Assembly: GCF_015291625.1 (NCBI RefSeq)
Contig: NZ_CP030047.1
Location: 3,906,001 to 3,970,000, forward strand
Source: Bradyrhizobium sp. CCBAU 53421
GTDB taxonomy: Bacteria > Pseudomonadota > Alphaproteobacteria > Rhizobiales > Xanthobacteraceae
Direction: 5' to 3'
DNA: 64,000 nucleotides
Shown: positions 44,977 through 53,748 of the stretch, piece after piece
Numbering within the stretch: position 1 is the first letter of the stretch
Layout of the letters: every line of letters starts with the position of its first letter
Translations under genes and position numbers: made by a program
Notes under the pieces: model-generated
What the model was told of the DNA's origin: nothing
Seen by the model: only the letters and a program-made list of their open reading frames with translations
The model's database searches: none

Positions 44977-45566
44977 ACGAGGCGGTGGTTTTGACTCCCG
45001 AACGTATCCTCGAGGCAACTGAGGATGTCTTGAGACGTTTCGGGCTGACCAAGGCCACCGTAGTCGACGTGGCCCGTGCGCTGGATGTCAGCCACGGCAG
45101 CGTCTACCGTCATTTCCCCAGCAAAGCCTCGCTCCGCGACGCGGTCGCCAAACGCTGGCTCGACCGTGCCAACGAGCCGCTGTGCAAGCTCGCGGCAAGC
45201 GATGGCCCGGCGCCGGAACGGTTGGAGAAATGGCTGCGCACCGCCTTTTCGATCAAGCAAAAGAAGGTCTGCGACGATCCCGAGATGTTTGCGACCTACC
45301 TCGCGCTGGCGCAGGGCGCGCGCGAGGTGGTGGAAGCCTACAAGGACAAGCAGGTCGATCTGATCGCGAAAATCCTGTCCGATGGCGTCGCGCAGGGCGT
45401 GTTCGAGGTCGACGATGTCAAGGCGACCGCGCGCGCCGTGTTCGATGCGACCGTCCGCTACCATCACCCGGCGCATGCCGAGGAATGGGCCAAGCCCGAA
45501 TGCCCGTCGCGGATAGACGCGCTGATCGCCCTGCTGCTGCGGGGCGTGCGGGTGTGCAAGCCCTGA
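44973..45566 (+). CDS. TetR family transcriptional regulator
   Basis: A 197-residue regulator. The N-terminal helix-turn-helix spans about residues 8-55 (RILEATEDVLRRFGLTKATV, VDVARALDVSHGSVYRHFPS). A helical ligand-binding domain follows with a C-terminal Tet-type part (ATVRYHHPAHAEEWAKPECP). The upstream palindrome may be its operator. No transporter or enzyme gene is divergent or adjacent as a clear target, which is unusual for the family. Confidence 0.9.
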   Translation: MNEAVVLTPERILEATEDVLRRFGLTKATVVDVARALDVSHGSVYRHFPSKASLRDAVAKRWLDRANEPLCKLAASDGPAPERLEKWLRTAFSIKQKKVCDDPEMFATYLALAQGAREVVEAYKDKQVDLIAKILSDGVAQGVFEVDDVKATARAVFDATVRYHHPAHAEEWAKPECPSRIDALIALLLRGVRVCKP

Positions 45567-45674
45567 TCGATCCTTCTTCCGACATCATCTGAACCACCCG
45601 CCACCCGCGGCCCGATTGCGGGCCCGGGTCCGCGTGTGCTTGATATCGGGCAGGGATCATTCACGCGGACCACC

Positions 45675-46415
45675 ATGCGGCTTGCACTCTTTGCCGATAT
45701 CCATGCCAACCGGCAGGCCTTGGCCGCTTGCCTCGACGCCGCGCGTGCGCGCGGCGCCGAGCGGCTGATCTGCCTCGGCGATATCGTCGGCTACGGCGCC
45801 GATCCCGAATGGGCCGTCGACACGGTGATGGACCTCGTCGCCAAGGGCGCGATCGCGGTGCGCGGCAACCATGACAATGCGATCGGCACCCCGAGCGACA
45901 GCATGAATGCCGACGCGCAGGCCGCCATCGACTGGACCCGCGGCCGGCTCAGCGGCGGGCAGAAGCAGTTCCTCGCCGAGCTTCCGATGTCGCGGGAAGA
46001 GGACAACCGGCTCTACGTGCATTCCGAGGCATCCGACCCCGCGAAGTGGCGCTACGTCCGCGACACTTCGGATGCCGCGCGCAGCATGATGGCAACCGAA
46101 TTGCAGATCACGTTCTGCGGCCACATCCATCGTCCCGGCCTCTACTCGATGTCCTCGACCGCGAAGATGACGAGCTTCGTTCCGACCGCGGGCGTTGCGG
46201 TGCAGTTGCTGACCGGCCGGCGCTGGCTCGCCGTGCTCGGCTCGGTCGGCCAGCCGCGCGACGGCGATCCCGCCGCATCGTTCGCGATGTTCGACACGAT
46301 GAGCCGCGAGATCACCTATCACCGCGTGCCCTACGACGTCGCGACCGCCGCGGCGCGGATCAAGGCCAGCGGCCTGCCGCTCTGGCTCGCCGACCGCCTC
46401 GCTGTCGGCAGGTGA
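45675..46415 (+). CDS. Metallophosphoesterase family protein
   Basis: A 246-residue calcineurin-like phosphoesterase. Metal-binding motifs are in order: ALFADIHANRQAL (DxH), ICLGDIVGYGADP (GD), AVRGNHDNAIG (GNHD) and FCGHIHRPGLY (GHxH). The start MRLALFADIH at 45675 is favoured. Substrates in the family range from phosphoproteins to nucleotides. Its stop overlaps the kinase start by GTGA, so phosphatase and kinase are made together and may act on common targets. Confidence 0.92.
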   Translation: MRLALFADIHANRQALAACLDAARARGAERLICLGDIVGYGADPEWAVDTVMDLVAKGAIAVRGNHDNAIGTPSDSMNADAQAAIDWTRGRLSGGQKQFLAELPMSREEDNRLYVHSEASDPAKWRYVRDTSDAARSMMATELQITFCGHIHRPGLYSMSSTAKMTSFVPTAGVAVQLLTGRRWLAVLGSVGQPRDGDPAASFAMFDTMSREITYHRVPYDVATAAARIKASGLPLWLADRLAVGR

Positions 46416-47887
46416 CGCCGGTGGCGGCGCTGACGATGCAGCCGGGCGCCGAGATCGATGGCTTCACCATCGGCGAGCGCGTGCACCGCGGCGGCATGGC
46501 GACGCTGTGGACGGTCACCCATCCCGGAATCAATGTGCCGCTTTTGATGAAGGTGCCGCTCACTTCGGAGGGCGAGGATCCGGCGGCGATCGTCAGCTTC
46601 GAGATGGAGCAGATGATCCTGCCGCGGCTGTCGGGGCCGCACGTGCCGACCTGTTTCGGCAGCGGCGATTTCGAGCGCCAGGCCTATGTGGTGATGGAGC
46701 GCATCCCCGGGCAGACGCTCTACAAGCGGCTCGACGCGCTGCCGCTGCCGTATGAGGAGGTGAGGGTGATCGGCGGCAAGGTCGCCACCGCGCTCGCCAG
46801 CCTGCACCGGCAGAACGTGATCCATCACGACATCAAGCCGAGCAGCATCATGTTCCGCGAGCGCGGCGAGGCGGTGCTGATCGATTTCGGCCTCTCGCAT
46901 CACCAGCATCTGCCCGATCTGCTGCAGGAGGAGTTTCGGCTGCCTTACGGCACCGCGCCCTACATGGCGCCGGAGCGCCTGCTCGGCGTGCGCGACGATC
47001 CGCGCAGCGACCTGTTTTCGCTCGGCGTGCTGCTGTATTTCTTCACCACCGGCGTCCGCCCGTTCGGCGAGACCGAGAGCCTGCGCGGCATGCGCCGGCG
47101 GCTGTGGCGCGATCCGTATCCTCCGCGCAGGCTGCGATCCGACTATCCGCCGTGGTTGCAGGAGATCGTGCTGCGGTGCCTGGAGATCGATCCGGCCGCG
47201 CGCTATCCGACCGCGGCGCAGCTCGCCTTCGATCTCGGCCATCCCGAGCAGGTGAAGCTGACGGCGCGGGCGCAGCGGCTCGATCGCGATCCGCTCGGCA
47301 CAGTCTGGCGTCGCCGCTTCAATCTCGGCGCGGCGCCGCCGCAACCGAAGTCCAATGTCGCGGCCCAGCTCGCATCGAGCCCGATCGTTGCCGTCGCGCT
47401 CGATCTCGGCGAAGAGGCCGAGGCGCTGAACGAGACCATCCGCGTCACCGCCGAGCAGGTGCTGTCGACGTCGCCGTCGGCGCGGCTCGCCTGTGTCAAC
47501 GTGCTGAAGCTCAATCTCCTGGCGATCGACCGCACCCATGACGAGCAGGGCCAGAACAAGCATGTCGACCGCCTGGTGGCGCTCCAGCACTGGGCGCGGC
47601 CGTTCAAGCTCGAGGAGGCGCGGCTGACCGTGCATGTGCTGGAGGCGATCGATCCGGCCGCCGCGATCCTGGAGTTCGCCGCGGTCAACCTGGTCGACCA
47701 CATCATCATCGGCGCGCGACAGAACTCGATGCGGCGCGCGCTGCTCGGCAGCGTCTCCGCCAAGGTCGCAGGGGAAGCGCCGTGCACCGTGACCGTGGTG
47801 CGGCCGTCGCGGCTGACGCCGGCGACGGAGGCCGAAGACGGCGACGGCGCGGCGGATGCCGCGGCGCCGCCGCCCGCGTTGTTTTGA
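46412..47887 (+). CDS. Serine/threonine protein kinase fused to a universal stress protein domain
   Basis: A 491-residue soluble protein from GTG 46412 (GTGA overlap) or 483 from ATG 46436. The N-terminal Hanks-type kinase spans residues ~15-290: glycine loop IGERVHRGGMATLW, Lys47 in LLMKVPL, catalytic Asp140 in VIHHDIKPSSIMF, Asp158 in LIDFGLS, and APE in YMAPERLLG. The usual Asn of the catalytic loop is Ser145. A USP domain follows from about 335 (IVAVALDLGEEAEAL), with an ATP-type motif near GARQNSMRRALLGSVSAKVA. No transmembrane segment is seen. Fusion of these two domains suggests stress sensing. Confidence 0.88.
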   Translation: MTPVAALTMQPGAEIDGFTIGERVHRGGMATLWTVTHPGINVPLLMKVPLTSEGEDPAAIVSFEMEQMILPRLSGPHVPTCFGSGDFERQAYVVMERIPGQTLYKRLDALPLPYEEVRVIGGKVATALASLHRQNVIHHDIKPSSIMFRERGEAVLIDFGLSHHQHLPDLLQEEFRLPYGTAPYMAPERLLGVRDDPRSDLFSLGVLLYFFTTGVRPFGETESLRGMRRRLWRDPYPPRRLRSDYPPWLQEIVLRCLEIDPAARYPTAAQLAFDLGHPEQVKLTARAQRLDRDPLGTVWRRRFNLGAAPPQPKSNVAAQLASSPIVAVALDLGEEAEALNETIRVTAEQVLSTSPSARLACVNVLKLNLLAIDRTHDEQGQNKHVDRLVALQHWARPFKLEEARLTVHVLEAIDPAAAILEFAAVNLVDHIIIGARQNSMRRALLGSVSAKVAGEAPCTVTVVRPSRLTPATEAEDGDGAADAAAPPPALF

Positions 47888-47899
47888 ACGGCTAACCGG

Positions 47900-48601
47900 T
47901 CAGATCGCCTCGCCGCGCGCCTCGGCCGCTGCATTGCGGATCGCGGCGATGTTGGTCTTGTAGGCCTCGACGGTGCCGCCCTTGAACACGGCGGAGCCTG
48001 CGACAAAGGCATTGGCACCGGCGGCGGCGAGCTGGCCCGCGACGTCGGGCGCGACGCCGCCGTCGACCTCGATGTCGATCGGCCGGCCCGCAGTCATTGC
48101 CCGGACATCGCTGATTTTGCCGATCGCCGAGCGGATGAAGGCCTGGCCGCCGAAGCCGGGATTGACCGACATCACAAGCACGAGATCGATCAGGTCGAGC
48201 ACATATTCGATCGCGCTCGGCGGCGTCGCCGGATTGATCGAGACGCCGGCCTTCTTGCCGAGCGCGCGGATCGCCTGCAGCGAGCGATGCAAATGCGGGC
48301 CGGCCTCGGCATGCACCGTGATGTGGTCGCAGCCCGCCTTGGCGAACGCCTCGAGATAGGGGTCGCAGGGCGAGATCATCAGATGGGCGTCGAAGATCTT
48401 CTTGGTGTGCGGCCGCATCGCCTTGATGACGTCGGGGCCGTAGGAAATGTTCGGCACAAAATGTCCGTCCATCACGTCGAGGTGGATCCAGTCGGCGCCG
48501 GCCTGGTCGACGGCGCGGACCTCCTCGCCGAGCTTCGAGAAATCCGACGCCAGGATCGACGGGGCGATAACGAGGGGACGCGGGGTGAATGACTGAGTCA
48601 T
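47900..48601 (-). CDS. rpe: Ribulose-phosphate 3-epimerase
   Basis: A 233-residue TIM-barrel enzyme interconverting ribulose 5-phosphate and xylulose 5-phosphate (pentose phosphate and Calvin cycles). The start [20 protein letters not shown] at 48601 gives normal length. Active-site motifs are [34 protein letters not shown] and [10 protein letters not shown]. It converges with the kinase gene, 13 bases apart. Confidence 0.97.
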   Translation of the reverse strand: MTQSFTPRPLVIAPSILASDFSKLGEEVRAVDQAGADWIHLDVMDGHFVPNISYGPDVIKAMRPHTKKIFDAHLMISPCDPYLEAFAKAGCDHITVHAEAGPHLHRSLQAIRALGKKAGVSINPATPPSAIEYVLDLIDLVLVMSVNPGFGGQAFIRSAIGKISDVRAMTAGRPIDIEVDGGVAPDVAGQLAAAGANAFVAGSAVFKGGTVEAYKTNIAAIRNAAAEARGEAI

Positions 48602-48852
48602 AGCGCAGTTCCGAAAGACTTCAGGGGGCGACGGGTGATCCCGCCTAACATGCGGACGCGTGGCGGGCAATGCGAGCGGACGGCAGCGCACAGAGGGAAA
48701 TTTCTGCCGTCGGCGGCAGCTCTTGCCGGGTGCGCGGAACCCGCATTGATGCACCAAGCCCTGGTTTTATTGGGTTTTTGCCATGGCACGCCGATTGCTG
48801 CGCCTTCGCCAAGCGTTTGAGCCGCCAGGCGCGGCCTTGTTGGAGTATTGCC

Positions 48853-49680
48853 ATGTTATTTGCCATTGGCGCTGCGTCATCCGCCATCGATCTCTTGAGC
48901 TCGCTGATGTCGTCGAAGTCGACGACCCAGACCGGCAGCGCCACGCAGGGAAATCAGTCGACCGGGCTGTTCTCGGCCTCGACCGGCACCTCGACGTCGA
49001 TCTCGGGCAGCACGGGTACAAGCTCGGGCAGCAGCAGCTCCACGCAGATTTCGCCGCTGACGATGAGCGCGCTGCTCGACGCGCAGAGCCAGTCGCAGAC
49101 CACGGCATCGACCAGCGCGACCCCGACCGGCCGGTCGGATGCGCTGAAGGACCTGTTCTCGCAGATCGACGCCGACGGCAACGGCCAGATCACCAAGACC
49201 GAATTCGAGAATGCGCTCGGCGCCGGCGGCACCAACCTCGCGCAGGCCGACGACGTGTTCTCCAAGCTCGATACCAATGGCGACGGCAGCGTCAGCCTCG
49301 ACGAGATGTCGCAGGCCTTGCAGGGCCACAAGGGCGGCGGCCATCATCACCATCACATGCAGAGCGGCTCGGCCGACGGCTCCGGCTCCAGCAGCGGCTC
49401 GGGCGGATCGAACTCCGATCCGCTGATGCAGGCGCTGAACGGCGCGACCTCGACCTCGGTGACCAACAGCGACGGCTCGACCACGACGACCACGACCTAC
49501 GCCGACGGCTCCAAGGTGTCGATGACGACGCCGGCGACGGCGTCAACTACCGGCAGCACGAATTCGTCCTCCGCCGGCAACAACGCCACCTCGTCCTACA
49601 ATTTCATCGAGCAGTTGATCCAGCGCCAGTCGCAGGCGATCTCCGCCCAGGCCTCGTCGTCGCTGTCGGTCAGCGCCTAA
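48853..49680 (+). CDS. EF-hand domain protein with Ser/Thr-rich flanks
   Basis: A 275-residue protein. ATG 48853 starts MLFAIGAASSAIDLLSSLMS; no clear signal peptide. Ser/Thr-rich low-complexity sequence runs to residue ~90. Two complete EF-hand loops follow: DADGNGQITKTE (106-117) and DTNGDGSVSLDE (140-151). A natural His5 cluster lies at 164-168, then Ser/Gly/Thr-rich sequence and a C-terminal helix (YNFIEQLIQRQSQAISAQ). Calcium binding is expected. Bradyrhizobium carries several such proteins of unknown role. Confidence 0.85.
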   Translation: MLFAIGAASSAIDLLSSLMSSKSTTQTGSATQGNQSTGLFSASTGTSTSISGSTGTSSGSSSSTQISPLTMSALLDAQSQSQTTASTSATPTGRSDALKDLFSQIDADGNGQITKTEFENALGAGGTNLAQADDVFSKLDTNGDGSVSLDEMSQALQGHKGGGHHHHHMQSGSADGSGSSSGSGGSNSDPLMQALNGATSTSVTNSDGSTTTTTTYADGSKVSMTTPATASTTGSTNSSSAGNNATSSYNFIEQLIQRQSQAISAQASSSLSVSA

Positions 49681-49727
49681 GGCGCGATGAAATCAAACTG
49701 AACGCGCGCTCACGGCAAACTCGCTGC

Positions 49728-49755
49728 ACCTCCCCCGCAAGCGGGAGAGGAAGCA
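49728..49755. repeat. Short palindrome CTCCCCCGCAAGCGGGAGAGG
   Basis: CCTCCCCCGC and GCGGGAGAGG form a hairpin with a two-base loop between the EF-hand gene and the converging P1 peptidase gene. It resembles part of the element at 39676-39832. Confidence 0.6.
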
Positions 49756-49771
49756 CAGTCCCATCGCGGTC

Positions 49772-50767
49772 CTAGCCGAACCTGTCCCGCCAGCTCGGCA
49801 GCGCGCCGGGGAAGGGCAAGGCGGTCGCTGAATGGACGCCGCGGGCAATCGCACGCGCCACCGTGTTGGCGGCGACCCCGCCGAGCTTGGTCAGCCCGAA
49901 CAGCGGATCGACCGGCTTTGCGCCGGTCGCCGCGGCAAACACCACATCGCCGTCGAGCGGAGCGTGCACCGGATAGATCGCGCGCGCCATGCCGGTCTGC
50001 GCGATCATCGCAAGCCGCCGCGCCTGCGGTTTTGTCAATTGCGCATCGGTCACGACAACAACCAGCGTGGTGTTCTCGGCCGCCGTTGCGTCCGCGCCGC
50101 CCTTCAGCCGCATCTTCAGCATGTCCGGCGTGAAGGCGGGCGGCAGGCCGCGTCCGCCGAACTCGCCATCGACCTCGAACGGCGCCGCCCAGAACCAGGG
50201 GCCGCTGCCGACCGTGACGCTGCCGACCGCGTTGACCACCGCGAGCGCCGCGACCTTGATGCCGTCGTCGGTCACAGCGGACGCCGAGCCGAGGCCGCCC
50301 TTGAGGTTGGCGGTGGTCGCGCCCAGGCCGGCGCCGACGCTGCCGAGCTGGAAGCTATCGGAGGCGGCATTCGCCGCCGCGTAGCCGAGATCGCGATAGG
50401 GAGGAAAGCGTCCCCACGCCTTGTTGCCGCCGTTGAACAGATCGAAGCAGATCGCGCCCGGCACGATCGGGATCACCGCGTCGCGGATGCGAAAGCCGCG
50501 GCCGCGCTCGGCGAGCCAGGCCTGCACGCCGCCGGCGGCGTCAAGTCCGAGCGCCGAGCCGCCCGACAGCGTGATGGCGTCGATCGCCTCGACGACGTTG
50601 TGCGGCGACAGCAGCGCGTCCTCGCGGGTGCCGGGACCGCCACCGCGGACATCGATCGAGGCGACCGCCGGCCGCTCGAACAGGATGGCGGTGACGCCCG
50701 AGGCGATCACCGCGTCGTCGGCGTGGCCGACGCTGACGCCGGCAATATCGGTGAGAAGGTTTTTCAC
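49772..50767 (-). CDS. P1 family peptidase (DmpA/L-aminopeptidase type)
   Basis: A 331-residue N-terminal-nucleophile hydrolase starting at GTG 50767 (VKNLLTDIAGVSVGHAD); the frame extends to 50827. The family cleaves itself: aligned to DmpA (Gly-Ser) and ThnT (Asn-Thr), the cut falls before the first Thr in AENTTLVVVVTDAQL. VRGGGPGTREDALL, LSGGSALGLDAAGGVQAWL and FDLFNGGNKAWG are other family blocks. Substrates are N-terminal residues of small peptides or amides. Confidence 0.88.
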   Translation of the reverse strand: MKNLLTDIAGVSVGHADDAVIASGVTAILFERPAVASIDVRGGGPGTREDALLSPHNVVEAIDAITLSGGSALGLDAAGGVQAWLAERGRGFRIRDAVIPIVPGAICFDLFNGGNKAWGRFPPYRDLGYAAANAASDSFQLGSVGAGLGATTANLKGGLGSASAVTDDGIKVAALAVVNAVGSVTVGSGPWFWAAPFEVDGEFGGRGLPPAFTPDMLKMRLKGGADATAAENTTLVVVVTDAQLTKPQARRLAMIAQTGMARAIYPVHAPLDGDVVFAAATGAKPVDPLFGLTKLGGVAANTVARAIARGVHSATALPFPGALPSWRDRFG

Positions 50768-50826
50768 GATGCGTCTATCCGCCTGCTGTCCGATCGATCC
50801 GGTATAGCAGCCGCGGCGGATAAGCA

Positions 50827-50853
50827 AAACGCCCCGGCTGGACCGGGGCGTTT
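50827..50853 (-). terminator. Rho-independent terminator of the liv binding-protein gene
   Basis: AAACGCCCCGG and CCGGGGCGTTT flank CTGGA. On the minus strand the stem is followed by TGCTT. It lies 32 bases past the stop of the binding-protein gene. Confidence 0.85.
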
Positions 50854-50884
50854 CGTGTCTCAGATGGGATCGGACGCGAGAGGC

Positions 50885-52003
50885 TCAGGAGCCCTTCGGG
50901 TTGATCTCGGTGTAGTTGCCCTTGGCGTCCCACTTGTAGACGACGTAGTCGATCGCCTTGATGTCGCCCTTGGCGTCGAAGGCCATCTTGCCGAGCACGG
51001 TGTCCCACTCGCCGGCCTTGATGGTGTCCATCACCTTCTTGGCGTCGGTGGTGCCGGCCTTGGCGACGGCCTGCGTCCACACCTGCATCGCGGCGTAGGT
51101 GTAGAGCGTGTAGCCTTCGGGGTCGATGTTCTTGCTCTTGAACTTCTCGACGATCGCCTTCGCGGTCGGCTTGTTGCGCGGATCGGGGCCGAAGGTGAAC
51201 AGCGTGCCTTCGGCGGCGGGGCCGGTGATCGAGGCGAATTCCTTGTCGTTCATGGCGTCGCCCGCCATCAGCACGGTCTGCAGGCCCTGGTCACGCATCT
51301 GGCGCAGGATCAGGCCGGCTTCCTGATGGTAGCCGCCGACATAGACCAGATCGATATTGTCACGCTTCAGGCGCGAGACGATCGAGTTGAAGTCCTTGTC
51401 GCCCTTGTTGTAGGACTCGAACATCTTCTCCTGGAAGCCGGCCTTGTTCAGCGCCTTCTTGGTCTCGTCGGCGAGGCCTTTGCCGTAGGTGGTCTTGTCG
51501 TTCAGGATCGCGACGTTCTTGCCCTTGTAGTTCTTCATGATGTAGTCGGCGGCGACCAGGCCCTGCTGGTCGTCGCGGCCGCAGACGCGCGCCACGTTCC
51601 AGAGCTTGCGCTCGGTGAACAGCGGGTTGGTCGAGGCCGGGGTGATCTGCAGCACGTTGGCGTCGGCATAGGCCTCGGAGGCCGGGATCGACGACGACGA
51701 GCAGAAATGGCCGGCCACGAACGGGATCTTCGAGGAGCCGATCTTTTCCGCGATCGAACGCGCCTGCTTCGGATCGCAAGCATCGTCGTCGGCTTCCAGC
51801 GCGAGCTTCTTGCCGAGCACGCCGCCGGCGGCGTTGATATCGGCGACTGCCTGCTCGGCGCCGTTCTTCATCTGCCGGCCAAAAGCGGATTCGGAGCCCG
51901 TCATCGGGCCCGCGACTGCGATGGTGATGTCTTGCGCGAACGCGCTCGCCGATAATGCGAACGACGCGCCCAGTGCCAGGCCGATCAGCTTCAGTGATTT
52001 CAT
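50885..52003 (-). CDS. Branched-chain amino-acid ABC transporter substrate-binding protein (LivK/LivJ type)
   Basis: A 372-residue periplasmic binding protein. The start MKSLKLIGLALGASF at 52003 gives a standard signal peptide ending at AFAQ. The mature part opens DITIAVAGPMTGSESAFGRQ, followed by MKNGAEQAVADINAAGGVLG, typical of the Leu/Ile/Val family. Two Cys pairs are possible (DDACDPKQ, AGHFCSSSS). It lies 166 bases downstream of livF on the same strand. Confidence 0.93.
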   Translation of the reverse strand: MKSLKLIGLALGASFALSASAFAQDITIAVAGPMTGSESAFGRQMKNGAEQAVADINAAGGVLGKKLALEADDDACDPKQARSIAEKIGSSKIPFVAGHFCSSSSIPASEAYADANVLQITPASTNPLFTERKLWNVARVCGRDDQQGLVAADYIMKNYKGKNVAILNDKTTYGKGLADETKKALNKAGFQEKMFESYNKGDKDFNSIVSRLKRDNIDLVYVGGYHQEAGLILRQMRDQGLQTVLMAGDAMNDKEFASITGPAAEGTLFTFGPDPRNKPTAKAIVEKFKSKNIDPEGYTLYTYAAMQVWTQAVAKAGTTDAKKVMDTIKAGEWDTVLGKMAFDAKGDIKAIDYVVYKWDAKGNYTEINPKGS

Positions 52004-52168
52004 GAGACGTCCCTCGTGGTCGTTGCCTCTTGCGGAAGGGCCCGGCACGCCGGGCCCCAAAACCGCGGGCATTCTCGGCTGATTTCGCGGCGAAGTCACC
52101 GGCAATTTTCAGGCAAATCGACGCTGGATCAGCCGCATCCTGCTGCAAGGGCGGCGCAAAATGGTGAG

Positions 52169-52918
52169 CTAGCCGCGGCGGCCGCCTTCCAGATAGGCGG
52201 CGCGGATTTCCGGGCGCTGCAGCAATTCGGCGCCGGTTCCGGCCAGCGTGATCAGGCCGTTGACCATGACATAGCCGCGATGGGCGAGCTTCAGCGCATG
52301 GTTGGCGTTCTGCTCGACGATCAGCACGGTGAGGCCGTCCTGCCGGTTCAGCGTGCGGATGGCGTCGAAGATCTGGCGCGCGATCAGCGGCGCAAGGCCG
52401 AGCGAGGGCTCGTCCAGCATCAACAGGCGCGGCCGGCTCATCAGGGCGCGGCCGATCGCGAGCATCTGCTGCTCGCCGCCCGACAGCGTGCCGCCGCGTT
52501 GTGCGACGCGCTCCTTCAGCCGCGGAAACAGCGCGAACACACGCTCCAGCCCGGCTTCGCGTTCGGCCTCGCTGCACTCGGTGGCGTCGGCGCCCATCTG
52601 CAGGTTCTCCGCGACGCTCATGCGCGGGAAGATCCGCCGGCCCTCGGGCGATTGCGCGATGCGTAGCCGCGCGATCTCGTGGGTCGCAACGCCGGTGATG
52701 TCACGGCCGTCGAATTCGATGGCGCCGGCGCGGGCGCGCGGCCTGCCGAAGATCGTCATCATCAGTGTCGACTTGCCGGCGCCGTTGGCGCCGATCAGGG
52801 CGACGATCTCGCCTCGATTGATCTCGATGTCGACGCCCTTCAGCGCCTCGATCTTGCCATACGCCGCACGCACGCCGCGCACCGCGAGCAGGGGTGTGGT
52901 GGCCGCTGCCGCGCTCAC
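52169..52918 (-). CDS. livF: Branched-chain amino-acid ABC transporter ATP-binding protein LivF
   Basis: A 249-residue ATPase. Walker A is GANGAGKST, the signature LSGGEQQMLAIGRALMS, Walker B RLLMLDEPSLGLAPL, then the LivF-type ending VEQNANHALKLAHRGYVM. It overlaps livG by 4 bases. It drives import with LivG, LivH and LivM. Confidence 0.94.
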   Translation of the reverse strand: MSAAAATTPLLAVRGVRAAYGKIEALKGVDIEINRGEIVALIGANGAGKSTLMMTIFGRPRARAGAIEFDGRDITGVATHEIARLRIAQSPEGRRIFPRMSVAENLQMGADATECSEAEREAGLERVFALFPRLKERVAQRGGTLSGGEQQMLAIGRALMSRPRLLMLDEPSLGLAPLIARQIFDAIRTLNRQDGLTVLIVEQNANHALKLAHRGYVMVNGLITLAGTGAELLQRPEIRAAYLEGGRRG

Positions 52919-53748
52919 GTGCCGCTCTCCATCACGGCGATTGCCTCTTCCTCGTCGGCGCCGAGATAGGCGGCGATCACCTTGGGGTCGTCGCGCACGA
53001 CTTGCGGCGTGCCTTCGGCGATCTTGACGCCGTAGTCCATGACCACGACGTGATCGGAGATCTCCATCACGACCGACATGTCATGCTCGATCAAAAGGAT
53101 CGAGGTGCCCTGTTCGTTGCGGATCGACAGCAAGAGCTCGTTGAGCCCGCCGCTCTCGCGCGCGTTCAGTCCGGCCGCCGGCTCGTCGAGACAGAGCAGC
53201 GCGGGTTCGGTGCACATCGCGCGCGCGATCTCGAGCCTGCGCTGGTCGCCATAGGGCAGATTGCCGGCGGCGTCGTCGGCGCGCTCGAGCAGGCCGACGC
53301 GGTTGAGCCAGGTCCGCGCCAGCTCGATGGCGCGCTGCTCGGCCTCGCGCCAGGACGGCAGGCCGAGCAGGCCGAGCACGGTCAGGCCCGAAGCGCGCAT
53401 CAGCGCGTTGTGCTGGGCGACCATCAGGTTTTCCAGCGCGGTCATGCCGGGAAACAGCCGGATGTTCTGGAAGGTGCGCGCCACCTTGGCCTGCTTGGAG
53501 ATGCGGAAATCGTTCAGCCGCTCGAGCTGGATGGTGCGGCCGTCGTCATGGGCGAGGCGGATGGCGCCGCCGCTCGGCCGGTAGAAGCCGGTGATGCAGT
53601 TGAACACCGTGGTCTTGCCGGCGCCGTTCGGCCCGATCAGGGCGGTGATCTTGCGCCGCTCGGCGGCGAAGGAGAGCTCGTTGACCGCGACGATGCCGCC
53701 GAAGCGCATCATCAGGCGGTCGACGGTGAGGATGGGATCGCCGCTCAT
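52915..53748 (-). CDS. livG: Branched-chain amino-acid ABC transporter ATP-binding protein LivG
   Basis: A 277-residue ATPase. Walker A is GPNGAGKTTVFNCITGFY, the LivG-type loop RTFQNIRLFPGMTALENLMV, the signature region LPYGDQRRLEIARAM, and Walker B LLCLDEPAAGLN. It overlaps livM and livF by 4 bases each. Confidence 0.94.
   Translation of the reverse strand: MSGDPILTVDRLMMRFGGIVAVNELSFAAERRKITALIGPNGAGKTTVFNCITGFYRPSGGAIRLAHDDGRTIQLERLNDFRISKQAKVARTFQNIRLFPGMTALENLMVAQHNALMRASGLTVLGLLGLPSWREAEQRAIELARTWLNRVGLLERADDAAGNLPYGDQRRLEIARAMCTEPALLCLDEPAAGLNARESGGLNELLLSIRNEQGTSILLIEHDMSVVMEISDHVVVMDYGVKIAEGTPQVVRDDPKVIAAYLGADEEEAIAVMESGT

Noticed and set aside
49832..51955. A 707-codon plus-strand frame opposite the P1 peptidase and liv binding-protein genes
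   Set aside because: It is antisense to two well-recognised genes and crosses their terminator; its sequence is His/Arg/Gly-rich shadow.
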